A stretch of 64,000 nucleotides of DNA from Novosphingobium sp. (GTDB lineage Bacteria; Pseudomonadota; Alphaproteobacteria; Sphingomonadales; Sphingomonadaceae), in NCBI RefSeq assembly GCF_039595395.1, contig NZ_JBCNLP010000001.1, positions 1,426,001 through 1,490,000 on the forward strand, given 5' to 3'. A program made the translations under genes and the position numbers. Of the stretch, positions 43,282 through 52,298 are shown piece after piece (the first letter of the stretch is position 1; each line of letters starts with the position of its first letter). The notes under the pieces were generated by a model. It was not told the DNA's origin, ran no database searches, and was given only the letters and a program-made list of their open reading frames with translations.

Positions 43282-45360
43282 TTACCTTTCGATATGCCGC
43301 AGCCTTTCGGTGTCCTGCTCGATGCGGTTCATCATCGTCCTTTGCTGCTGCGCCATCTGCTCCACCATGCCCAGCAGGGCCGTGATGCTCTGGAACGATC
43401 CGAACATCTCGTCGAGCGAACCGGCGATCACGCTCAGCCCGTCGCGCGCGCCCAGCAGCTTGCTCTCCGATTCCGCGACATGGTCGCCCAGCCGCCGCAT
43501 CGACTCCTCGACCTCGCCCAATGAGCCCTTGCTCTGGTCCAGCGTGGTGCTGGTGACATTGGCCAGATTGCGCACCTCATTGGCCACCACGGCAAAGGCG
43601 CGGCCCGCTTCGCCCGCGCGCGCCGCCTCGATCCCCGCGTTCAGGGACAGAAGATTGGTCTGCATGTTGATGTTGTCGATCACCTCGACGATCTCGCGCA
43701 GGCGCCGCGTGGTGGCCGAAACCTTGCGGAACTCGGCATCGAGCAAGCCGGTGCGGTCGTTCTGCGCCATCTCATGGATCTGCGCCTGCGCCTGCACCCG
43801 CATGCTCTCGACATTGCGGCGCGCCTCATCGGTGCCGCTGACGGCCTGATCCAGCTCCAGCGTCAGGCGGCTGGCGCGGGTGACGAAATCGATGAGGCCG
43901 CCGATCAGCTTCTGGCGCAGCGCATTGACCAGCCGCTGCTGGTTGAGCCGCGTCTCCACGAAATAACGCGCGAAACCGGCGTAATAGATCGGGAAGTGGT
44001 CGATATAGGGATCGTGGAAGGCCTCGCCCGGCGCCACACGGAAGAACACCGCCGCCGTCAGCGTCAGATTGAGGTTGATGCCCAGCAATTCGCCGAAGGT
44101 GGAAAAGCCCGCCGCCGGCGCGTCGCCCCACAGCCCGTCGAGGTCGCGCAGCCGCTCCGGGTTCTTGGTGCGGCGTTGCACGCAATCGTTGAGCACCACG
44201 CCCACCGGATCGGGTTTGCCCTGCAGGAAGGCGGTCAGATCCTGCCGCGTCTGGCGGAGGAAATCCGTGGTGCGCACCAGATGCAGCACGTCGCCGGCAT
44301 TGACCTCGCAATAGAAGGTGACGACCCCGCGCTCGACATCGATGTTCGAGGCCGAGCGGACGAACAGCTCGCCATTCATGATGATCGCGAAATCATGGTG
44401 TTTCATGCGCGCCTTCAGCTCGTGAGGGCGGCATTGCATCATCTCGCACATGGCATCGATCACCGGCACGATGTCCACCGTGCCCTCCTGCGCCACGGAG
44501 GTGACCTGCCTGGTTTCCACCGTGCCTTCCATCACCACCAGGCTTTTGCCGACCGGCGCGACATTCTGGGTCTTGAAGATGCCGAAGCGGGCGCCTTCCT
44601 GCATCTTCACAAAGGCGACCAGCGCGCAATGCTGCACAAAATCGCTGCCGTCGAACAGCCACGTGCCGTCCTGCCGCCGGAATTTCGCACCGGTCTCGGT
44701 CGCCGAGGAGCCGCCGATGAAGATGCAGGGGAAGCGCTGACTCTGATACACCGCTTCCATGAAGAAGTTTTCCGAGGCTGACAGGCCATCGATTAGCGTG
44801 AGCGCCAGCGTATCCTCGTGATGAATGGGGAAGGGCGGGGTCACCCTCGCCAGATGGGCGGAGATTTCCTCCAGTCGCTGGTGGATCGATTTTTGGGGAT
44901 GGCCCGCGCGAATGTCCTCATTGGCCAGCGGCACGCTGTGGACGCTGACGGCGCTGAGCAGATCGGCGCCGAAGATCTGCACGACCAGATTGTTCCAGTC
45001 GCCATCGGCGGAGCAATAGAGCTGGGATGGCGCATGGCCGCTGCTGTCGCCCGGATCACACAGCTCGCCCGCGGTGGTGACCGCGATCAGCCTTGCCGGT
45101 GCGCTCAGCAGCCGCAGCCGGGCGACCACCTGTCGGAAATCGACATGGGGCGAGACATAGGCGATCACCAGCATCGCCGGAGCCCCGGCAAAGCGGAAGC
45201 TTTCGGGCGAAAGATTGCCCAGCGAGGCGTCGCTGCGGATCACCCGCATGGTGGCCGGTTCGGCTTTGGCGGCGGAGGGGAACTCGTCCTCGGGCGATGC
45301 GCCGAAGGATGGCGACGGATCCTCTTGCCATGCTTCCTCCTTGCGCCGTCTCCAGAACAT
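43282..45360 (-). CDS. Soluble methyl-accepting chemotaxis-type receptor with FIST sensor domain
   Basis: 692 aa with no obvious TM segment. Residues about 45-240 are FIST_N-like (MRVIRSDASLGNLSPESFRF, LIAVTTAGELCDPGDSSGHA, CIFIGGSSATETGAKF), about 250-400 FIST_C (VNAGDVLHLVRTTDFLRQTRQDL, VGVVLNDCVQRR, GFSTFGELLGINLNLTLTAAVFFR), and the C-terminus (about 500-690) is an MCP signalling helix with the hairpin VIDNINMQTNLLSLNAGIEAARAGEAGRAFAVVANEVRNLA. FIST domains are thought to bind small ligands such as amino acids; the receptor would signal to a CheA/CheW array from the cytoplasm. No che genes adjoin it. Confidence 0.9.
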   Translation of the reverse strand: MFWRRRKEEAWQEDPSPSFGASPEDEFPSAAKAEPATMRVIRSDASLGNLSPESFRFAGAPAMLVIAYVSPHVDFRQVVARLRLLSAPARLIAVTTAGELCDPGDSSGHAPSQLYCSADGDWNNLVVQIFGADLLSAVSVHSVPLANEDIRAGHPQKSIHQRLEEISAHLARVTPPFPIHHEDTLALTLIDGLSASENFFMEAVYQSQRFPCIFIGGSSATETGAKFRRQDGTWLFDGSDFVQHCALVAFVKMQEGARFGIFKTQNVAPVGKSLVVMEGTVETRQVTSVAQEGTVDIVPVIDAMCEMMQCRPHELKARMKHHDFAIIMNGELFVRSASNIDVERGVVTFYCEVNAGDVLHLVRTTDFLRQTRQDLTAFLQGKPDPVGVVLNDCVQRRTKNPERLRDLDGLWGDAPAAGFSTFGELLGINLNLTLTAAVFFRVAPGEAFHDPYIDHFPIYYAGFARYFVETRLNQQRLVNALRQKLIGGLIDFVTRASRLTLELDQAVSGTDEARRNVESMRVQAQAQIHEMAQNDRTGLLDAEFRKVSATTRRLREIVEVIDNINMQTNLLSLNAGIEAARAGEAGRAFAVVANEVRNLANVTSTTLDQSKGSLGEVEESMRRLGDHVAESESKLLGARDGLSVIAGSLDEMFGSFQSITALLGMVEQMAQQQRTMMNRIEQDTERLRHIER

Positions 45361-45445
45361 GGTCTCGGGTCCCTCATGCCGTTTGCGGGCCTGTGATAGA
45401 GCAGCCGGGTCAAAAAACGCTGATGTCAGCTTACACGCGATTACC

Positions 45446-45487
45446 TAGAGCATGCGGCGTGATTCAGAAATCACGCCGCATGCTCTA
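45446..45487. repeat. 19-bp perfect hairpin, part of dispersed repeat family 2
   Basis: Arms 45446-45464 (TAGAGCATGCGGCGTGATT) and 45469-45487 are exactly complementary around CAGA. Outer bases AGAGCATG/CATGCTCT resemble the ends of the alphaproteobacterial dispersed element that continues to 45549. Confidence 0.75.
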
Positions 45488-45519
45488 ACTTTTTGTTGTC
45501 GCATCGTTTTATGCAAAAG

Positions 45520-45549
45520 CCGGTTCCCGCTTTTTCGCACGATGCTCCA
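45520..45549. repeat. Dispersed repeat family 2, copy 2
   Basis: Matches 13658-13687 at 27 of 30 positions (shared core CTTTTTCGCACGATGCTC). The preceding CGCATCGTTTTATGCAAAAG lies between it and the hairpin, giving a composite element of about 100 bp. Confidence 0.65.
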
Positions 45550-45673
45550 GCCATTATGCATGTTTCGGTCAGGCAAAAGCGGCGCTTCGTCGGATCGTGC
45601 TTTGACAGCCTCGCTGAGCTGTGGGATTATCGGCAGGCGCTTCACTCCCCGGAGCACGCCATCCAGAGCTTTT

Positions 45674-46144
45674 ATGCCCATCGAGATCGAGCGGAAATTT
45701 CTGGTCGCGGATGACCGGTGGCGCCACGATGCGGAGCCGGGGCAGCGTTTCTGCCAGGGCTATATCTCGCGCAGTGACGACAGCAGCGTGCGCGTGCGAC
45801 TGGCCAGCGACCGCGCGTGGCTGACGGTGAAGGGCGGCGATGCCGGCCCGGCGCGGCTCGAGTTCGAATATGCCATCCCTGTCGAGGAAGCACAGGATCT
45901 GCTCGACCGGCTCTGCGCCCGGCCGGTGCTGGACAAGACCCGTTACCGCGTGCCCTATCGCGGGCTGGTGTGGGAGGTCGATGTCTTTGCGGGCCATGCG
46001 CAAGGGCTGATCATGGCCGAGGTCGAGCTGACCGAGGTGGGCCAGCGCGTGGATCTGCCCGACTGGATCGGGCGCGAGGTGACCGGCGACCGGCGCTATC
46101 GCAACGCCGCCATCGTCGACCATGTGCCCGAGGGTGCGCTCTAG
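45674..46144 (+). CDS. CYTH-domain protein (inorganic triphosphatase / adenylate-cyclase-like)
   Basis: 156 aa, a single CYTH tunnel-fold domain. The signature E.E.K motif is MPIEIERKFLV (Glu4, Glu6, Lys8). Alternating basic and acidic strand motifs follow: SSVRVRLASDRAWLTVKG, ARLEFEYAIP, KTRYRVPYRGLVWEVDVF and LIMAEVELTE. Bacterial members of this size are usually tripolyphosphatases. Repeat copy B begins two bases after its stop codon. Confidence 0.88.
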   Translation: MPIEIERKFLVADDRWRHDAEPGQRFCQGYISRSDDSSVRVRLASDRAWLTVKGGDAGPARLEFEYAIPVEEAQDLLDRLCARPVLDKTRYRVPYRGLVWEVDVFAGHAQGLIMAEVELTEVGQRVDLPDWIGREVTGDRRYRNAAIVDHVPEGAL

Positions 46145-46145
46145 G

Positions 46146-46251
46146 AAAATCCGGCGAAAGAGCCGGATTTTGCGGCACCGGCCCGCTCCCCCGCCCGGCC
46201 ACCCAGAGGATACCACCGCAGGGTAGCCGGGCGGAGGAGTGGGCCGGTGCC
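46146..46251 (+). repeat. Bipartite palindromic repeat, copy B
   Basis: Small hairpin AAAATCCGGC (46146-46155), GAAAGA, complement (46162-46171); large hairpin arms 46174-46204 and 46221-46251 (31 nt, three mismatches) around loop AGAGGATACCACCGCA. It lies between the CYTH gene and the convergent DUF218 gene and could act as their terminator. Confidence 0.88.
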
Positions 46252-46262
46252 GGTTTGGTCGG

Positions 46263-47381
46263 TTAAGGGTCCAGTGGGTCGCGCGGATCGACCTGCAGCG
46301 ACTGGCGGTCGGGCCGGGCGGGGATTTCGTTGCGGACCGTCGCCTTCTCCAGCACCATGGGCTGATAGCCGAGCTGGGCCTGATTGCGCCTGGCAAAGGC
46401 TTCGGTGACGACATAGGTCGACTGATAGTCATGCGTCACGATCAGCGCGGGCCGCGTCACCGGCGCCTTCATCGCGATCAGCAGGCGCGAAGCATTGCGC
46501 AGATTGGTGGTGGTGTGCCGCGCATAGGGATCGATCACCAGAGCGTCGGCAGGAATGCCATAGCGCTCGATCAGCGCCTGCCGCATTTCGATGGCCTCGA
46601 CGCGGCGCGTGCCGCGCGGATGGACCGAGGCTCCGCTCAGGATGATGAAGGGCGCCAGCCCCGCGCGATAGCGCGCCGCCGCCAGATCGACATTGGCCTT
46701 GCCGCTGGCGCTGAGCGGGGTGACCAGATCCTCCGGCCCGATGCCCGGCACGATCAGCGCGGTGTAGCGATAGCGCGCCCAGTTCATGCGGCGGGCGCGG
46801 GCAAAGGCGGCGGCATTCTCGGTGCGCGCCAAGGGGCCGAAGCGGATGGCATCGAGCCGGTCGGCGCCATCGAGCAGGGTGAGGGCCAGCAACAGGCCGC
46901 GATCGGCGGCGGGCGCCTGCTGTTTGAGCAGATCGACCCGTTCCAGTGCGGCGCTGATGGTGTCCTGATTGCTCAATGTGGCCTTGGGATCGGGCCCGTC
47001 GATGGCGGGAGAGGCGGGCGGCTGACCCTGCCCATAGACATGGATGATGCCGTTGAGCCCGGCCAGCTCGCGCGTCAGGGCATCGCCATGACTGGCCCCC
47101 GATGTGGCCTGTGCCAGCTCCTCGGGCGTCCAGAGCGCGCTCTCGATCCGGCAGGGGGCAGCATTGCCGCAGGCGTCATAGCGGGCGTTGCGCGTCTCGA
47201 TCACCGGGCGCAGGGCGTTTTGCACCGGCCGGGTGCGGAGCGTGGGGAACAGCGCTTCCTCAAGCTGCATGAGCACCCGGTTGGCGATAGTGGATATAGG
47301 GGTGGGCGCGGCGGTCTGTGCCTGCCCCGGTGATGCTGTCAGGGCCAGAACGGCGGCGGCGATCAATGCGGTTCTTGCCAT
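46263..47381 (-). CDS. DUF218/YdcF-like domain protein, exported
   Basis: 372 aa. Signal peptide about residues 1-22 (ALIAAAVLALTASPGQAQ). The DUF218 domain (about 205-350) shows YTALIVPGIG, AAARYRAGLAPFIILSGASVHPRGT, EAIEMRQALIERYGIPADALVIDPYARHTTTNLRNA and ALIVTHDYQSTYV, the Rossmann-like pattern of the YdcF/SanA family (ElyC relatives). Such proteins act at the cell envelope with poorly defined chemistry. The preceding about 180 residues are specific to this branch. Divergent from the small Cys-containing gene at 47501. Confidence 0.8.
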   Translation of the reverse strand: MARTALIAAAVLALTASPGQAQTAAPTPISTIANRVLMQLEEALFPTLRTRPVQNALRPVIETRNARYDACGNAAPCRIESALWTPEELAQATSGASHGDALTRELAGLNGIIHVYGQGQPPASPAIDGPDPKATLSNQDTISAALERVDLLKQQAPAADRGLLLALTLLDGADRLDAIRFGPLARTENAAAFARARRMNWARYRYTALIVPGIGPEDLVTPLSASGKANVDLAAARYRAGLAPFIILSGASVHPRGTRRVEAIEMRQALIERYGIPADALVIDPYARHTTTNLRNASRLLIAMKAPVTRPALIVTHDYQSTYVVTEAFARRNQAQLGYQPMVLEKATVRNEIPARPDRQSLQVDPRDPLDP

Positions 47382-47500
47382 GACAGACCCAAATTATCCC
47401 GAGGTTGCGGCGGAAAATCCCCCGGCTGATACACCAGATTTCCGGGCCTGCGATCCCAAATCTCTTGCCCGCGCAGGGCCTTGCCGCCAGAACCGTCTTC

Positions 47501-47722
47501 ATGAGAACCCGCCTGAGCATCTGCCTCAGAAAAATCCGCTATGCCACGCAGGAGGAGGCCCTGCAGGCCGCTCTTGGCGCGCCCTTTCCCCTGCGCCCCT
47601 ACCTTTGCGACCGTTGCCGGTGCTTTCACCTGACCGGGCGCATCAAGGGCAAGCGCATGCCCCGCGCCTGGATGCTGGGCGGGGATGGCTCTGACCCGAA
47701 AGCTGGCCCGAAAGCGGATTGA
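47501..47722 (+). CDS. Small basic Cys-containing protein
   Basis: 73 aa. The core is KIRYATQEEALQAAL (about 11-25) followed by RPYLCDRCRCFHLTGR (about 33-48), in which C..C and a His make a minimal zinc-ribbon-like knuckle ('Y.C..C..WHLT' type found in many short alphaproteobacterial and phage proteins). No function can be assigned. ATG 47501 follows a weak ribosome-binding site. It ends 32 bp before the LysR gene. Confidence 0.55.
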   Translation: MRTRLSICLRKIRYATQEEALQAALGAPFPLRPYLCDRCRCFHLTGRIKGKRMPRAWMLGGDGSDPKAGPKAD

Positions 47723-47754
47723 CCCTTTCCAACCCGCTGGATAGGCCGATACGC

Positions 47755-48684
47755 ATGAGCAATCCCGGCACCCCCACCTTCGATCAGTTGCGCATCTTTC
47801 TGGCTGTGGTCGATACGGGCAGCTTTGCCGCCGCCGGGCGTCAACTGGGCCGGGCGGTCTCGGTGATCAGCTATGGCGTGGTCAATCTGGAAACCCAGCT
47901 CGGCGTGATGCTCTTCGAGCGCGAGGGATCGCGCAAGCCGGTGCTGACCACGGCAGGCCGCGCCCTGCTGGCCGAGGCCCGCGCCATCCATCAGGGCATG
48001 GACGGGCTGCGCGCCAAGGTGAAGGGCCTGCTCGATGGGCTGGAGGCCGAGGTCGATCTGGCCGTGGACGTGATGCTGCCCGCCGAAAGGCTGGGACGCG
48101 TGCTGCGCGAGTTCCGCCAGACCTATCCCACCGTGCAGTTGCGCCTGCATACCGAGGCGCTGGGGGCGGTGCCCTCGATGGTGCTGGACCGCATCGCGGT
48201 GGTGGGGATTTCCGGGCCTCTGGCGGCAGGGGTCAAGGGCATCGAGGCCTTGAGCGCCGGATCGGTGCCGATGGTGCCGGTGGCCGCGCCCGATCATCCG
48301 CTCGGCTGCATGGAGCGGATCACTCCGGGGGCGGGGCGTGACTATGTGCAGCTTGTGCTGACTGACCGTTCACGCTTTACCGAAGGGCAGGATTTCTCGG
48401 TGATGAGCCCGCGCACCTGGCGTCTGGCCGATCTGGGCGCCAAGCATGCCCTGCTGCGCGAGGGGATCGGCTGGGGCAATATGCCGCAGCATATGATCGA
48501 GGGCGATCTGGCGGCGGGCACTCTGGTCAAGCTGCATATGCCCGATCATCCGGGCGGCACCTATCGCTTCGCGGGTGTGTGGCGGCGCGATACGCCGCCG
48601 GGCCCCGCTGCCTCATGGCTGCTTGACCAGTTCGTGCAACTGGGCGCGCATGATCGCGAGCTGGAGGGGCTGGGGGATATCTAG
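47755..48684 (+). CDS. LysR-family transcriptional regulator
   Basis: 309 aa. Helix-turn-helix: TFDQLRIFLAVVDTGSFAAAGRQLGRAVSVISYGVVNLETQLGVMLFEREGSRKPVLTTAGRALL (residues 8-72). The effector domain ends VWRRDTPPGPAASWLLDQF. No divergent partner is adjacent, so the target is unknown; it is convergent with the ADP-ribosylglycohydrolase gene (20-bp gap). ATG 47755 is chosen; ATG 47719 in frame is possible. Confidence 0.87.
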   Translation: MSNPGTPTFDQLRIFLAVVDTGSFAAAGRQLGRAVSVISYGVVNLETQLGVMLFEREGSRKPVLTTAGRALLAEARAIHQGMDGLRAKVKGLLDGLEAEVDLAVDVMLPAERLGRVLREFRQTYPTVQLRLHTEALGAVPSMVLDRIAVVGISGPLAAGVKGIEALSAGSVPMVPVAAPDHPLGCMERITPGAGRDYVQLVLTDRSRFTEGQDFSVMSPRTWRLADLGAKHALLREGIGWGNMPQHMIEGDLAAGTLVKLHMPDHPGGTYRFAGVWRRDTPPGPAASWLLDQFVQLGAHDRELEGLGDI

Positions 48685-48704
48685 CCGCGATAGCGCCGTC
48701 AAAG

Positions 48705-49607
48705 TTACGGGGTGAGCAAAGCTTGCGCCATCTCGGCGATGCGGTCCCGCCAGGCCAGTGTGGCCAGCCATTCTGCCGGAATGCCGCTCATGCCGTAAAG
48801 CGCTCCGGCCAGTTGGCCGGTGATGGCGGCCGTGGTGTCGGCATCGTCGCCCAGATTGGCGGCCAGCAGCACGGCATCGCGGTAGCTTCCGGTCTGGTCG
48901 ACGCACCACAGGGCCGCCTCCAGACTATGCGCGACATAGCCTGAGGACCGGATCGCGACCCGATCCTTGCCGCGCCATCCTCCGGCGAGAATGGCGGCGA
49001 TAGGATCGCCGCCGATGCCCTCGACTGCCTTGACCGCTGTTTCGAAATCAGCGCCAAGAATGGCGGCATGCAGGATCAGCGCATAGCCTTCGCAGGCATC
49101 CAGACAGGCCTCTGCGCCATGGGTGGTTGCGCTTTGCAGGCGGGCGGCGTCACGCATCGCCTGTTCGCCATGCTTCACGCCCCAGATGGCGACGGGCGCG
49201 AGGCGCATCAGCGAGCCATTGCCCGCGCTGAAGGGATCGGTCGAACCGGCGATGGGGTTCCCATCCGCCTCGAAGCGGGCGAGGGCCTGCCGCGTGGCCG
49301 TGCCGATATCGAAGCATTCACCCGTGGCGCTGTAGACGCCCCAACGCCACCAGTTGACGAAGCGCCGCATCAGGTCGCCCGGATCGAGCGAGCCGCGCTG
49401 CGCCAGACTTTCGGCCAGAGCCAGCGCCATGGAGGTGTCATCCGTCCAGACCCCGGCCTCAAGCTGGAACGGGCCGCCGCCGACGATATCGGTGAGCGGC
49501 GGCAGGCTGTCGCGGGTGGAAAACTCCAGCGTGGTGCCCAGAGCATCGCCGGTGGCAAGGCCGAGCAAGGCGCCCAGCGCACGGTCCTGTGTTTGCAGAT
49601 CGATCAT
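48705..49607 (-). CDS. ADP-ribosylglycohydrolase (DraG-like)
   Basis: 300 aa, all-helical family. Metal-binding motifs: GALLGLATGDALGTTLEF (residues 12-29), VWTDDTSMALALAESL (about 53-68, the TDD dimetal site) and NLGDDADTTAAITGQLAGALYG (about 250-271, the second D.D.T site). It would remove ADP-ribose from protein or small-molecule acceptors. Last gene of the NAD-salvage unit, 15 bp after nadV, so its product could return ADP-ribose to the Nudix half of the NadM fusion. Confidence 0.92.
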   Translation of the reverse strand: MIDLQTQDRALGALLGLATGDALGTTLEFSTRDSLPPLTDIVGGGPFQLEAGVWTDDTSMALALAESLAQRGSLDPGDLMRRFVNWWRWGVYSATGECFDIGTATRQALARFEADGNPIAGSTDPFSAGNGSLMRLAPVAIWGVKHGEQAMRDAARLQSATTHGAEACLDACEGYALILHAAILGADFETAVKAVEGIGGDPIAAILAGGWRGKDRVAIRSSGYVAHSLEAALWCVDQTGSYRDAVLLAANLGDDADTTAAITGQLAGALYGMSGIPAEWLATLAWRDRIAEMAQALLTP

Positions 49608-49622
49608 GGGATCATCCTTTCG

Positions 49623-51044
49623 TCAGGCCGCAGCCGTTTCCAGCGTGGCGGGCAGAACCGCTTCACCCGCCGCTCTGGCGCGCAGATCGGCAAAGCTGTG
49701 GCGCACCAGCATCTGCCCGTCGCGCCACACCGGCACCAGCAGATCCTCCTGCGCTTCCACCGTATCGAGCCGCGCGGCGACCAGTCTGCCATCGCGCCTC
49801 ACCACGGCCTGACGGCCCGCCTTGCTGGCTTTGGCGAGATCGGTGGCGGGCTGCTTGTTCACATCGCGCCACAGGCCATCGGCATCGCGCATGGCATTGG
49901 CCTTCATCGCAAAGCGCAGCGTGTCGCGGTTGACCTGCTGAAGCAGTCCGCCACCCATGCCGAAAGCGATGTTGTCGATGGCAAAACCTTCCTCCCCCAG
50001 ACGGTCGATCAGGCGGGCGATGCTTTTGATGGTCATGCCGTCGCCCTGGATCACCCGGACATGCGGATCGAGCACCCGAAAGCCCTTGCCATTGATCGTG
50101 CCGCCAAAGGCCTCCCACAGCGTTTTGATCGCGCGGATCGGGGTTTCGACCGGATCGCCGCTGTCGGGGCGGACGACCAGCGTGCCCTTGCGCGTCAGCA
50201 CCTTCTCGCGCAGCGCGCCGCCCCAGATGCCGGTGATGGCCGCATCCAGATCGTAGCTGTCCGAGACGACTGCCACCAGACGCCCTTCGCCCTCGAAGGC
50301 GTCGAGCATATTGGCATAGGCGTCCTGTTCGCGGGCCCGGCCCCAGCTTGTGATCGTGCTGTGCTCGGCAGCGGGGATCGAGAAGCCCGCCATATCCGCG
50401 CCATAATAGCGGCGGGCGGCAAGCAGGGCCTCCATCGTGTCGGTGCCCATGAAATTCACCAGATGGGCCATGCCGCCCAGCGCGGCGCTTTCCCCGCTGC
50501 TGACGCCGCGCGCGCCGAAGTCGTGCAGCTTGAAAGGCAGTTGGCCCGCGACATCGTCGCTGGTGCGTTCCAGCCCGGCGCGGATGATCTGGCGGCACTG
50601 CCAGCTCAGCGTGGCGACCGTGGTCGGGTACCAGATGGCGCGCAGCAGGGCGGTTTCGACAAAGGTGGCCAGCCAGGGCAGGCGCGGATCGGTGGTCTCG
50701 ACCTGCAGCAGAGGGACGCCGGTGGGCACCATCATCCCCTCGGGCAGAGCGCGGATCTCGATAGGGAGGAAGCCCTTGTGGTCATCCACGATCATCTGCC
50801 AGCCCGCGCGATTGAAGGGCACGCCATGGGCGGTGCAGATGGCCTCGGCCTCGTCGATGTCCGCGTTGGTGATCGGGCGGGCCAGCAGGTCGATCAGGAA
50901 GGGCTGCAGGCCCATGAACAGCACCTCATCGGCGAAGTCATTGGGCCGCGCCTCGACATAGGCGCTGATCGCGCGGGCCTCGGGCGGATATTGCAGGAAG
51001 TGGCTGTGCTTGTAGCTGTCGGTGGCCAGGATGAGATTGGTCAT
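49623..51044 (-). CDS. nadV: Nicotinamide phosphoribosyltransferase (NadV/NAMPT)
   Basis: 473 aa, full NAMPT length. It couples nicotinamide with PRPP to give NMN. Visible: N-terminal LILATDSYKHSHFLQYPPEA (NAMPT-type), KLHDFGARGVSSGESAALGGMAHLVNFMGTDTMEAL (phosphoribosyl site), SIPAAEHSTITSWG with the catalytic His, VVSDSYD, LVVRPDSGDPVETP, VIQGDGM and FGMGGGLLQQVNRDT. Lies between the NadM-Nudix gene (gap about 83 bp) and the ADP-ribosylglycohydrolase gene. Confidence 0.95.
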   Translation of the reverse strand: MTNLILATDSYKHSHFLQYPPEARAISAYVEARPNDFADEVLFMGLQPFLIDLLARPITNADIDEAEAICTAHGVPFNRAGWQMIVDDHKGFLPIEIRALPEGMMVPTGVPLLQVETTDPRLPWLATFVETALLRAIWYPTTVATLSWQCRQIIRAGLERTSDDVAGQLPFKLHDFGARGVSSGESAALGGMAHLVNFMGTDTMEALLAARRYYGADMAGFSIPAAEHSTITSWGRAREQDAYANMLDAFEGEGRLVAVVSDSYDLDAAITGIWGGALREKVLTRKGTLVVRPDSGDPVETPIRAIKTLWEAFGGTINGKGFRVLDPHVRVIQGDGMTIKSIARLIDRLGEEGFAIDNIAFGMGGGLLQQVNRDTLRFAMKANAMRDADGLWRDVNKQPATDLAKASKAGRQAVVRRDGRLVAARLDTVEAQEDLLVPVWRDGQMLVRHSFADLRARAAGEAVLPATLETAAA

Positions 51045-51127
51045 GATGTGAACTCCTCACAGTGACGCCGGACGCAGGGCTCCCCTGCGCGGCAGACCTC
51101 TTTCAGTTTTGGGCAGTCAGGGGCGGG

Positions 51128-52195
51128 TTAAAGGTCCGCCATCTCCTCGATGATCGACCAGTGGTCCTCGAAGAGCATCTCGGGGCTGAGGTCGCCGAAG
51201 CGATACCAGCGGGCATGGGCGGCATCGTCGCCGCCCTTCACGCTGAACAGCTTGCGCCGTTCGGGCAGGCGGAAGAGGAAGGCGTGCGTAATGATCCGCC
51301 CACGCAAGGACCGGTTCGGCGCATCGAAAACGCGGCTGCGCGAGTCCTCGATAAAGCTGGCCAGCATGGCGGGGGGGATCTGCCCCTTGCCGTCGCTGAT
51401 CGAGGTTTCCTCGCGCAATTCGCGGATCGCGGCGTCACGGATGCGCTCGGCCGGGTTCACGAAGCCGCCGGGCAGGGCGAGCAGGCCCTTGCCGGGGGCG
51501 CGGCCCCGCTCGACCAGCAGGATATGGCCCGATTGCACCACCACCGCATCCGCCGTGACGAAAGGCCCCTTGCCCCATTGCGCGGGATAGGCGGCGAGGA
51601 ACTCGGCCTCTTCCAGCAGGGCGCGGAAGGTGTCGCCCAGCATGAAATGGCGCAGGAACTCCGCCACGCCGGTCGAGAGGATCGAGCCTGCGACATCGGG
51701 AATGCGCTGAAAATAGCGCTGGCGCACATCGCTGGAGGAAAAGGTGCCGTATTGGCTGTCGATCTGCAGATTCTCCCATTCCGGGAAGAGCTTGAGATAA
51801 TAGGACGAGGCATCCTTGCCATAGCCCGCCAGCGCCACACGGAAATCGCTGAGGCCGTGGCTCTGGAACCCATGGTGGTTGCCGTGATCCAGCACGATGG
51901 CCCGCACGGTGCGCTGCACCTGCGTCACCCAGGCGGTGTCGGAATAGAGGTGATCGTCGAGCGGGGCGATGATCAGGCGGCCCTCGGCCACTTCATGGCG
52001 GAAGGCGGCGCGCAGCATGGTCTCGCGCTCGGCATAGGTGAAGGGGTTGCGGGGATCGCGCGCCATATTGGCCGAGCCCACCAGCACGATCAGGCGATTG
52101 ACCCGCTCCAGCGCATGGGTGATGACATGTTCATGGCCGATGTGCAGCGGCTGAAAGCGGCCGATAAAGACGCCGAAATCGATGGTGTCGTTCAT
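51128..52195 (-). CDS. nadM: Bifunctional NMN adenylyltransferase / Nudix hydrolase (NadM-Nudix)
   Basis: 355 aa. The N-terminal nucleotidyltransferase (about 1-185) has GVFIGRFQPLHIGHE, the GRFQP..GH ATP site, and SSSDVRQRYF (ISST.R equivalent). The C-terminal Nudix domain (about 210-355) has the box GGFVNPAERIRDAAIREL followed by REETSI. The fusion matches Synechocystis slr0787 and Francisella NadM: NMN to NAD plus ADP-ribose hydrolysis. ATG 52195 follows GAGGGAG. Divergent from nrtR. Confidence 0.95.
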   Translation of the reverse strand: MNDTIDFGVFIGRFQPLHIGHEHVITHALERVNRLIVLVGSANMARDPRNPFTYAERETMLRAAFRHEVAEGRLIIAPLDDHLYSDTAWVTQVQRTVRAIVLDHGNHHGFQSHGLSDFRVALAGYGKDASSYYLKLFPEWENLQIDSQYGTFSSSDVRQRYFQRIPDVAGSILSTGVAEFLRHFMLGDTFRALLEEAEFLAAYPAQWGKGPFVTADAVVVQSGHILLVERGRAPGKGLLALPGGFVNPAERIRDAAIRELREETSISDGKGQIPPAMLASFIEDSRSRVFDAPNRSLRGRIITHAFLFRLPERRKLFSVKGGDDAAHARWYRFGDLSPEMLFEDHWSIIEEMADL

Positions 52196-52263
52196 ATCCG
52201 AGGCTCCCTCGAAAGCTGATGCGAGGCGGACTCCCCGACTCGCTGTAGGGACCTTATATCCAT

Positions 52264-52282
52264 TTGACATATATCCAGTCAA
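52264..52282. promoter_or_regulatory. Putative NrtR operator
   Basis: TTGAC (52264-52268) and GTCAA (52278-52282) form a dyad around nine bases between divergent nadM and nrtR. A direct repeat of TATATCCA also overlaps it. It lies 69 bp from the nadM start and 17 bp from the nrtR start. Confidence 0.55.
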
Positions 52283-52298
52283 GACATAAGTTTTGCCT

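Larger units (their letters stand above)
45361..45673. other. 313-bp intergenic region dominated by repeat sequences
   Basis: Holds a 19-bp perfect hairpin (45446-45487) and, further right, the second copy of repeat family 2 (45520-45549). I see no convincing gene in it. Remaining sequence 45550-45673 is the upstream region of the CYTH gene. Confidence 0.65.

Noticed and set aside
49068..51065. 665-codon plus-strand open frame opposite nadV and the ADP-ribosylglycohydrolase
   Set aside because: Shadow of two well-defined enzymes on the other strand.
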